Source of the DNA: Selaginella tamariscina
Taxonomy: Eukaryota; Streptophyta; Lycopodiopsida; Selaginellales; Selaginellaceae
Length of the DNA stretch: 64,000 nucleotides
Direction: 5' to 3'
NCBI GenBank assembly: GCA_003024785.1
Contig: PUQB01000052.1
Coordinates: forward strand, 1-64,000
A program made the position numbers and the translations under genes. Below the pieces are notes generated by a model. The model did not search any database and had not been told where the DNA came from. It saw nothing but the letters and a program-made list of their open reading frames with translations. Shown piece after piece: positions 55,214 through 64,000 of this stretch (position 1 is its first letter; every line of letters starts with the position of its first letter).

Positions 55214-55553
55214 ATGGCGAGGGATGCTCCGGCAAGAGCTGCAGTGCGGAAATGTCCCGCTAGGGCATTCTTCAAGACACGGATCGATGCGGCGTCGCGA
55301 TCTGCAGTCGGCGTCCTCACTGTGGAGTCCGGCGATCTCCTTCTCCGTGCTTCTTGCTCCGATGATACGTTCGTCAACGGACCGTCCCTCCAGGGGCTCT
55401 CTGTCGCCTAGAGAAGCCGGGTTCTTTCTCTTTTGATTACGATCTCTCTCCAATGCGCCCAAATTCCAGTTTTTCAGCTCCGCCAAGGTAAGTGTAATAT
55501 GCATGTTCATATATCAATTACAATTGATGAATAAGCATCAAAGCCTATACAGA

Positions 55554-55596
<43 letters not shown>

Positions 55597-57016
55597 CACA
55601 CACAGGGAGGGAGGGCCTATGTGTTGAATTGCCCACATAATGTGTCAAATATATGCAATTTTATATCTTTTCATATAACTCATATAGATACGTGTACAAA
55701 ATACAAGTATTTGTTTCGATTATAATAAATTAGACTAAATCTACATAGATACATTAATGTATGTACATTGGTGATATAAGTAATGCAGGACTCAATATAA
55801 TAATGCATGTACATCCTGAAAGTCTTATGTGTGTATATATAGAACTGCCTGTGTATGTGTATACGGAGTTCGTATGTGTGCAACTAGTGTTGAATATACA
55901 TATATATAAATGTTTTGAAATATGTCCATCTTTTCATATAATATATAATTCAGTAATAGATGGTTTTCGAACCAAGGCTAAAACTACATAGAAATACATG
56001 TGCATTGTTCTAAGCAGTAACGTATATACATTTGTGATATAAGTAATCTTAGACTACTTCTGAAACTTCATGTACATTACGAAGTTTGAAACTCTTCTCT
56101 GTGTGTGTTGATATATATTCGTTATAGATGTGCATTACAGTTCAGTAGCCAGAAGCGAAGGTGTGTGTGTACAGAGTACATCATACATATATGCAGAATT
56201 ATGCGTATACATGTGTGTATGTGTATGTCTGTGCACATCACATACATATGTTAATATGCGGATATATGTAATGTGCATCTACTACTGGCACGTCTTTATG
56301 CAACTCCTTTGCTACGTAGATAATGGGCTCCAAAACCTTTAACCTCTGCTACACTCATCACCAAAAGGACCCTGCATCAACCAATGTGGAAACAGCACTC
56401 ACCATTGATGGCCACAACAAGGTTGCATGCAGCTATGACTTCTCATCACAATCTGGTGGCATCAAGTACGCATACTCTCGTGATGATGGTACAATTCTTG
56501 AGCCAGCTTTCCACCTAGTAAGTATATATATTTGTTTGTGCGTGCGTGTATATACCTGTGTACATTGTTTAGTAAGTATATGTGTACATATACGTGTTTG
56601 TATATGTGTGTACCATGGAATGATCAAAGTACTATGTCTGATGCTGGATATCACTGTGTTTTCACCACTCTTTAGTAAACTACCTGTGTATGTGTGTGTG
56701 TTTATACGGGCATTATATATAGTCGGTATACATGTGTGCGCACGTAGTGAAGTTATCTCTCTCTCTCTACACACACACGCACACGTGTCTTACAAGGGAT
56801 ACAGGGGAGCAAGACATGGGATTTTGCTGTGTCACGAAAGGTGACGAAGGATGACAGTTTTAAGGGCATATATAAGGGCATGGAGAAGAGCGTTGGGTTG
56901 GAATGGATAAGGGCAAGTAGAGACGGGATGGACCTTTTAAGATAAGTGCAGATGTGCCGATTGGGGATGCAAGCAAGCCTCCTAAGTTGATGATGGAGAA
57001 GACTTGGAGCTACTAA
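55214..57016 (+). CDS. OEP24: Chloroplast outer envelope pore protein OEP24
   Basis: A beta-barrel pore of the plastid outer envelope permitting flux of triose phosphates, sugars, dicarboxylates and ATP. From ATG 55214: ARDAPARAAV, then SAVGVLTVESGDLLLRASCS, DDTFVNGPSLQGLSV and KPGSF (55290-55435). The middle exon (56325-56520) has KTFNLCYTHHQKDPASTNVE, ALTIDGHNKVACSYDF and GGIKYAYSRDDGTILEPAFH. The last (56816-57016) has WDFAVSRKVTKDDSFKGIYK and VGLEWIRASRDG, then PFKISADVPIGDASKPPKLM and EKTWSY with TAA at 57014-57016. The order and wording fit the roughly 210-residue family. One-base frame changes are needed near 55407 (between SLQGLSV and KPGSF) and near 56928. Introns hold long AT-rich and CA/TC repeats. 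Divergent from MutS2. Confidence 0.9.
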
Positions 57017-57123
57017 GGTACATTTTTTTGCTGTTGAGTTTTCTTTCATGCGAGGTCATTTTTGTTCATAAAATGTTTAAGCTCTTTCCTTTTCACTTTG
57101 TATGTGTATGTGTATGTGTCTGT

Positions 57124-57173
<50 letters not shown>

Positions 57174-57218
57174 ATATATATATCACGATTTGGTATCCAA
57201 CAACAATATATTCCCAGA

Positions 57219-57258
<40 letters not shown>

Positions 57259-59160
57259 GCGTTTTGGAAATACAAACCAAATATTGAAAATATACAACAT
57301 TTTGATTTACTGATGACACCCTTTATATGCCGTTTTAAGATCAGTTAATGAATCTGTGTTGAAGGATTAAATTATATTGTTGTATTTGTTATATAATTTT
57401 TAAACACTGGACATGGGAGCTAATTAGGGCACACAAAATGGACAATTACAAGCACTTAAAAGGAGTTATTAAGGGGCACTTTTACATAGGAACAAGGTTG
57501 CAAAGGAGTGTGGATGGGAAAACATATTTAAATATTACACTCTAATTTCAAGGAATAGTTATACAAAATCTAAAAATTAGGTTTGAAGAAGCAAATATCT
57601 TTAAGAATTTCAAAATTTTGAGCCTTTTATAAATGTTAATAGATTTTTAAAGAGTATTCATGAGAAGATAAACAAGCTTATCAAGAAAAGCAAGTATAAA
57701 AGACATATCCTTGGTGATAAATTAGACCAAAGGCTACCACCTCCAAGGTTCACACTTGTCTTGGCTTCTTATTAATTGCCCAAAGGCAAGCCCATTACTT
57801 CACACATGTATTCCCAATGTGTGTGTCTCTTCATATGATGTAATAACCAAAGATATTCATTTGTCCCGCAAAAATGTCAATGTTCTTTTGAGGCTCCATC
57901 TACACCCTTGACAAACCTTCACATTTCTATGCTATATAGTGTGCCCTTCGCAAGAAGAACCATTACTTGAAACATTTTGGCTCCTCCATCATCTCCATAA
58001 CTCTTTCAAATCAAACACTAGTTGTGTATCCCCTATTGCATAAACTTACCACTAGCCTTTGGACCAAGGATATTATTCTATACCATATTGACTTGGCCAT
58101 TCTACAATCCCACAAGTCTACACATGTCATACATGCTTGCATTGGTAGCCCCCAAACATTTGCACGTACTACTAGAGTATCTTAAAGAAAAAACCACTTA
58201 AAAACCATGATTTCACCCCTTGACCCGCCCCATGTTTTGTGTATAAAACAAAGGATGGTCATTTAACATCATTTAATGCAAAATCTTTAGGGCTAGGCTC
58301 AAATGCCTATGTTCAAATGCCCAAATTAAGGATCTTCCTTAAGTTAACTACTCACAATAGAACCACAAGACTTAATGACCTAACCTGATGAACAACCCTA
58401 GCCATACACACCCTGAAATGAACATTTATAATTAAGTGTGCTAGCAAAAACACCTACTTACAAGACCTAACCTCCCTTAGCAAATGCCCACGTGTTAGAG
58501 TTCTAATTTGGTGCATGCGGAGTGTTGCCAAGTAAGCACCAAGTAAAACTTATTCAATTCACTTTCTTATTAAAAATTGAATAAAGAATTAAACTTTGAA
58601 CAATCCAACAAACCCTTAAAAGACCTTTATAAAAACATGTTCCTGGTTTGATTCACTTTCATATTAGAAACCCCTAAGGTCTCTAAGGAAAGTGAATCAA
58701 CCCTAATGTCTGTATTTTAATGAAACTAACTAATAAGGAATTTAGTTTAGACCATCCTAAAGGTTCTGAACTACAATAATTTGAATCATTCAACAAATTC
58801 TAAGGTTTTCAAATAAAAAATTGAACTTAGTAATTTGGACCATCCAACAAATCCTTAAAGTTTTCAAATAAGGAACTAAATTCGGTAATACAACAAACCC
58901 TTAAAGTTTTTAAATAAAATGAGCTCAATAGTTTAGACCATTAACAAACCCTTAAGATTTTGTTTTATATCATATTATTATTTATTTGTCATTGAATTAT
59001 ATCATTTCTAAAGCACGAAATACGTGTGTGTTTTCATAGTCATGTTTTGATTATTTATGCCATGCCATTGATTACACACTTGAATCTATATTAAGCTAAT
59101 ATTTGTTATTCAACAAGTTAATGAAGTATTAAACATTAAAATTATATCTCTAATGGATAA
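57017..59160. other. Intergenic region with R1 repeat copy
   Basis: TC/TA/CA microsatellites at 57127-57262, then AT-rich DNA, then an R1-like repeat (58240-58960). An ORF at 57967-58185 has no recognisable motif and is not called. Confidence 0.55.
58240..58960 (+). repeat. Dispersed repeat family R1, copy 4
   Basis: Shares GGTCATTTAACAT, CCCTAGCCA, AAGTGTGCTAGCAAA and AGACCTAACCTCCCTTAGC with copy 2. Beyond about 58600 it contains a locally repeated word (CAACAAACCCTTAAAG, CAACAAATCCTTAAAG, TTAACAAACCCTTAAG), pointing to short internal tandem units. Confidence 0.55.
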
Positions 59161-59223
59161 TATCAGAGCCAGGTTTCGGATCCTGGGACCTATGGGTTAT
59201 GTGTTCTGCTGCGCCACTCTGAT
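59161..59223 (-). pseudogene. Degenerate initiator tRNA-Met relic
   Basis: The minus strand reads ATCAGAGTGGCGCAGC at the 5' end and CCTGGCTCTGATA at the 3' end, the plant initiator tRNA-Met acceptor and T arms. Acceptor stem pairing ATCAGAG/CTCTGAT is intact and a CAT anticodon is present in CACATAACCC. It is only 63 nt: about ten bases of the D/anticodon region are missing and the T loop has one extra base, so it is probably not functional. Confidence 0.75.
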
Positions 59224-59450
59224 TACACATTTAAACATAACAATATAAAATCTATTTCAAAAAATTTCCCTTTATACGGTTTTAAGGAAGGAACCTTAAA
59301 ATTGCATAGTAAGTCTTACTTTTGCCCTTCTTGCAGGGCAAAAGTGCCTCAGGTCTTCAAATGTATGCACTGATTTGAACTATTGTGATTTATAATACAA
59401 TTGTCAATACAAATTGTAGTTTTATACAAAAACAGTTATACCCTCGATTA

Positions 59451-62160
59451 TTAACCTCTTTGATTAACTTCAGTCTTGGGTTTAAGCAGCAGCAGCAGAC
59501 ATGGCAAGAAATCAATAATAACTTCCAAAGGCATCCCCTTCGTCTCAGGAACTTTCAAGAAAGTAAACACCCACGCTGTTAACACCAATATTGCAAAACA
59601 CCCGAAAATCCCAGCAACCCCCATCTTTACAAGCAACGTTGGAAACAAGTTGGTAAGCAATATATTGCAACTCCACATCGTAATCTAAACGTTCAACATT
59701 AGCTTTATGTGTGTGAGTGCGTGCGTGCGTGCGCGTGTCTGTAGAGAGAGAGAGAGAGTATACCTGGCATATACCAATGCAAACCCCACGGACTCGAGTT
59801 GGGAATATTTCAGAAGCCAAGATGTTGGGAATGGACCAAACCCCATCCCAAACGTAGACATATAAAGAATAACACCTGCTAATGAGATTGTCGACTGTGC
59901 AGCTCCCGCTGGAAGTATACCATTCGAAAATATTATTATTAATGAAACGAACAGTAGTGGTAGTGTTGTCAGCAAAATTTTCCTGCAAAAACAACAGTAA
60001 TCTCTCTTCTCTCTCTCTCTCTCTCTCTCTCTCAACAACAAACCTTCTGCCCGTGTGGTCCATAAGACGCATAGCCACTACAATGGAAGGAAGCATGAAC
60101 AAACAAGCAAGTCCACTACCAAGTATCGAAGCCGAGTCGGCATCGAAACCGGCCTTAGAAAGTGTATAAGCAGCACCGGATTGTTGAAGTATTTGTGGTA
60201 CATAATATAAAACTGCATTGATTCCACTTAGCTGTAATAAAAACTAGTATTAACACACGCGCGCGCCACGCGCGCACGCACACCTGTTGGAGGACTTGTA
60301 AAACAACACCGACAACAAGTGCTCGACGAACACCTCCTTCGAGAAGCTCGGACCAAGCAGGTCCCTTAACAGCAGTTTCAACAGGGTGCATCATAGCCGG
60401 ACCGACAATGCGACTTCCGGCAAGCGCGTTAACTGACGACTGAGCCGGTTGCCCCACCAAAGGCAGCAGCCTGAATAGATTCTCCGGCTGCCGGTAGTGA
60501 TATAGTTGAACCCCCATAAGTCTCCTGTGTGTATATATATATATATACACATGAACACACCACACACACACACACATGTACCTGGAGTAGAAAGACTCGT
60601 TTAAGGCTGCCTTCTTCTCTTCCCTTGTTGTTCTTCCCATTGCCAACCTAATTGCCAGCCACCGCCTATTCCCACACTCGGTATCACAGATTGGTCACCA
60701 TGGTGATAACTTCCGTAGTTTACGAACTTCCCATTTTGTTTCAGGCCCTTTGATAGCACTTCAGTGCTATCCGGACTAATACACAAAGTGTCAACACATC
60801 TCTCTCTCTCACACACACACACACACGCTTACATGTTCTCGTTGGTAGTCTCAGTGGATTTTCTACGTAAAAGAGGAGCTTTGAGCTGATCCTCATCAAA
60901 ACTCTCCAATGAGACTCTCATCAAAGTCGCAGTTACTACTACTGTTATGATGCTGGTCAGGCTCAGCGAAAATCTTCATTCTGTAAGCTCTCATGTGCGG
61001 ATCGAACACTCCCACAGAGCATAACAACAGGATCGACCAGCGAACCGATTGTGGGTGCATCTGCCGTGGTTTGCCTGGATAATAGTCGTTATATTGTGAC
61101 TCGTCCGAGACCGGGCTGGCTATCCACGACACGTTTGAGTCTTGGTCCGGTCCGAGTATGCTTAATACTGAGCTTTTCCTCGAGTAGGAAGACTCTGCCC
61201 GTTCTAGTACCCATTCTTGTAGTGATGTCTCAGCTCCCACCCCTAGTCCTTCCACCAGAAAGTGCCAACTCCGCTGCAAACACAAGTTTAGTTGCGTGTG
61301 TGTGTGCGTGTGTGTATGTGTGTGTGTGTGTGAGAGAGAGAGAGAGCACACACACATGCGTTTCACGTCCTATCAAATGAAACAGTAAGGCTTACGAGTC
61401 ACGTCTTGTCTATTCCGGAGTTGCTGTAGAACGTCCCTGGCCTGTAGCATCTTCCCCTTGCTAACAAGCCACCGAGGCGACTCCGGCAAGAAGAACAAGC
61501 CAGAAACCAAGAAAGCCACGGATGGCAACAAGAGAACAGACAGCATGAACCTCCAGTGAGGAGTGTTGACAAGAGAGAAACAAAAGCACACGACATACGA
61601 TAGAAACAAGCCACCAGATCCCATAAACTGCGGTAAGGTAGATAGCTGCCCGCGTATCTCCGCAGGCGCAATCTCAGCTATGTATATAGGAACTATGGTT
61701 ACCGCTATACCGACTCCGACTCCTACCAACAGCCTGGCTGCAATAAGAACTGGTACATTGGGTGACCACAGCATGACGCACGACGCGAGTGTGTAGAAAA
61801 CTGCTGAGATGCACAGTATGGATCTCCTTCCTATCCAATCTGCAGCCGGACCCGAACAAACTGTGCTTATCCATGCTCCTATGAGTGAAGACGCTACCAG
61901 AAATCCCTCCACAGATGGTTTCCTCTCTAATGAAAAACTCTGGCTTCAGGTAGAGCAGCGCACCTATGAAAACATCGCCATGTTGAGAGAGAGAGAGAGA
62001 GAGATTATGGGAAAGAACACTGGGATCAAGTACCATGAATTCATATAGTTTTATGTGAGAATGAATGAACCTGCAATTGCAGCATTGTCCCATCCTTGAA
62101 GGAGGTTACCGAGTGCAGCAGCGATGGCAACGGAGCGAGCAGATGGCTTTGCCCTTAATG
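59451..62160 (-). CDS. MSSP: Monosaccharide-sensing protein / tonoplast sugar transporter (MSSP/TMT type)
   Basis: A 12-helix sugar/H+ antiporter of the vacuolar membrane with a long central loop. Minus-strand text in order: ALGNLLQGWDNAAIAG (62120-62075), LYLKPEFFIRE, VEGFLVASSLIGAWISTVCS and DWIGRRSILCISAV (61912-61800), ARLLVGVGVGIAVTIVPIYI, EIRGQLSTLPQFMGSGGLFL, FFLPESPRWLVSKGKMLQAR (the PESPR signature). The loop follows with VEGLGVGAETSLQEWVLE and IGGGWQLGWQWEE (60700-60655). The second half has RRALVVGVVLQVLQQ, MLPSIVVAMRLMDHTGRR, IPNILASEIFPTRVRGVCIG and FLKVPETKGMPLEVI, ending near LKPKTEVNQRG at 59451. The long loop between helices 6 and 7 separates it from ordinary hexose carriers. 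Frame breaks lie near 61915, 61000 and 59830. The N-terminal Met was not found in frame. Confidence 0.92.
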
Positions 62161-62485
62161 GATTGAAGCATATCCAAAAGGGTGAAAAGGGTGAGTATAG
62201 CTCCCCCCATCTGAGTCAGCAATTGCCGTGCAAATAAAGTGGACAGCTCATATGCCTCGTTCTGTGGTCCTCTTATACTTGTTAAGACCTCTATTGATGC
62301 CACGTATGGTATAGCGACAAGCTTCGGTGCCACGTATTATCAGCTTTGCGTCATTGTTATGATTAATCAAGGTTTTAATTCACATAAATTATGAACACAA
62401 TTTTATGTTAAATAAAATCATTTAATTAAAAATATATATAGATGTCCCGATTACAACAAGTGATTGTATGCGAACACTCTTTTTT

Positions 62486-63341
62486 TTAAGTCCTAATGAA
62501 GGCCCCAAAGCTCTTAAGATTTCCAAATGCAATCTGCAGCAAATCCACAATTAACATAAGAAACATATACTACGTATATGTGTGTGTGTGTGTGTGATGC
62601 CATGTCCATATATAAGATAACTTGTGTATAAAATGTACAAGATGCATCCTCTCTCTCTAAACACACACAGACACAAACAAAGCTTATGTATGCGTAACGT
62701 ACACATACAACACATACACACATATACAAACATAGATATGTAATTGCGTGTCATACCTTCTGGAATCGCTGGCTGTCGTCTCTTTCCCAAGGGGCCTTTA
62801 CAGAAACAGCTCTCTGGTTCTGTAATTACATAAACAAACAAACAATTTATTAAATATAAAAATACAAATTCAAAAATATTTATATAATTAATTCCTTTTT
62901 TAGTAAGAAATATATATGGACACACCTGCACAGGAACATTGTGGGCAGTGCCAAAAGGGGCGGTCTTCGTAGATCCAGGGGAATCATTCTTGAGAGGGGT
63001 ATATTCCACTCGAGCCACTGTTCTGGTCTTCTCTGGAGGGGTATACTCTGCTCGTGAACACGTGGCTCTCTGTGAAATCTCGGCTGTCGGAGGTGCAGTT
63101 TGGTCCTTGTTAGATTGCACATTCTTTGAATTGCTGCCCACATTCGAAAGAGGACTCCTCTGTAAATACATATATACATACACATACAGAGTGTGTGTGT
63201 GTGTGTGTGTGTGCGTGAGAGAGAGAGAGAGAGAGAGACCTTGACTGTTTCTTTCTCCCATGGAGCTGGATCGACGGACTTGATAATCTTTTGCTTGGGC
63301 TGATTATGCATCGTTCCGAAGGGGGCCTTAGAAGAAGCCAT
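62486..63341 (-). CDS. Small four-exon protein with internal duplication, function unknown
   Basis: Not recognised. Minus-strand ATG 63339-63341; exons 63240-63341, 62926-63159, 62757-62819 and 62486-62533, all phase 0 with GT..AG introns, give 148 residues without a frame break. It starts MASSKAPFGTMHNQPKQK and PAPWEKETVK. Exon 2 has a Ser/Thr/Pro-rich part with EYTPPEKTRTVARVEYTPLK and ends STKTAPFGTAHNVPVQ. Exon 3 is NQRAVSVKAPWERDDSQRF, and exon 4 ends IAFGNLKSFGAFIRT. Thus APFGTxHN and APWE appear twice in the same order. It is basic, with no membrane segment or signal peptide, and is predicted to be disordered. Intron 1 begins with the donor inside a CT tract (GTCTCTCTCT). It could be a linear-motif scaffold or microtubule-type protein; no evidence decides. 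Confidence 0.75.
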
Positions 63342-63870
63342 GAAACAGATCTGAATAAGCAACACAGAGGGAAGATGTACAGACCCGTGAAGAACAGCGC
63401 ACTTTTATGACGTGCGGAGGGAATTTGAATTTGGAATATTTTAGAATATTCGTATGTCACGTCGAGAGTATGAATTTTATTAGTATAGTTTATAGTATCT
63501 CTGATACCAACGGTAACTGGCACACACAAACGGAATAAATTAACTTTGTTGACTGACTGTTATATTGTTTTATAATGTTATATTTTAAATATTTACGTAT
63601 TTAGGTGCATGTGCCACGATAACTATATAACAGTATTTGGAATATGCTAGTATTATAATGGTAGCTGTTGACTTGTGAAATATAAAATAATAAATTATAA
63701 ATTATATAAATATACATGTAATTATATAAATACATGCATATACATAGAAACGTGCTCTTGCAAGAAGTTCAACAAAATATGAATATTATAATAAAAGTTT
63801 GGTCATTATTTATTTTCCAAACAAATACTTATCACGTTCTAAGTGTACATGATCTGGAGGTGGTGTGTGT

Positions 63871-63925
<55 letters not shown>

Positions 63926-64000
63926 TGATATACATTAATTCTGTGTTTGACACTGAAACTAAGTTTACATTTTAAGCATCTAATAAAGAATCTTTGGTCA
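63342..64000. other. Upstream region of the small two-repeat gene
   Basis: AT-rich DNA with a TG-then-AG compound microsatellite at 63859-63924. No second gene is visible to the window end. Confidence 0.55.

Noticed and set aside
57967-58185. 72-residue plus-strand frame
   Set aside because: No recognisable motif, no splice context, and it sits beside repeat DNA.

Overview
The window is nuclear DNA of a land plant. The genes have many short introns with GT..AG ends. The products are plant-type: starch synthase III, a chloroplast outer-envelope OEP24 pore, a tonoplast sugar transporter, a bifunctional-nuclease (BBD) protein, MutS2 and Mediator subunit 27. The background is AT-rich and crowded with TG/AG/TC/TA microsatellites. 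I cannot name the species. A Tf1/sushi-type Ty3 retrotransposon with a chromodomain hints, weakly, at a lineage other than the usual flowering-plant models. Gene spans below include introns; exon edges were read by eye.

Layout. 34-7035 (+) starch synthase III, 5' end outside the window. 7883-9760 (-) BBD nuclease-like protein. 10859-13074 (-) glycerol-3-phosphate/sugar-phosphate permease. 13404-15504 (+) Bin3/MePCE-type RNA methyltransferase with an array of duplicated exons. 19450-22092 (+) atypical bHLH factor. 22.1-25.9 kb is a gene-poor, decayed repeat region. 25906-38146 holds two nested minus-strand LTR retrotransposons: outer element A, split by inner element B (30353-36516), with a GAGCC target-site duplication. 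41076-43232 (-) MED27 and 43318-44791 (+) a CAND2/TPRA1-like seven-helix protein are divergent neighbours 85 bp apart. 46551-50162 (-) beta-hexosaminidase, 50196-54821 (-) MutS2 and 55214-57016 (+) OEP24 follow. 57.0-59.4 kb is a second repeat-rich gap with a degenerate initiator tRNA-Met relic. 59451-62160 (-) monosaccharide-sensing/tonoplast sugar transporter and 62486-63341 (-) a small two-repeat protein close the window.

Two observations stand out. First, the retrotransposon appears to be self-primed. The 13 bases beginning two bases inside the 5' LTR are perfectly complementary to a stretch of the LTR that lies 30 bp downstream of a TATA-like box, which is where the transcript should begin. 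No initiator-tRNA primer-binding site is seen there. This is the Tf1 mechanism in what looks like a plant element, and both nested copies keep traces of it. Second, nearly every conserved gene carries one or more one- or two-base frameshifts, several in homopolymers or dinucleotide runs. The two retrotransposon copies also differ mainly by tiny indels over pol. This looks more like residual long-read error than wholesale pseudogenisation, so apparently broken genes should be read with that in mind.

Functionally the genes are ordinary housekeeping, metabolic and regulatory genes and do not form a cluster. Three divergent pairs (G3P permease/MePCE, MED27/CAND2, MutS2/OEP24) share short upstream regions with telo-box motifs (AACCCTA/TTAGGGTT).
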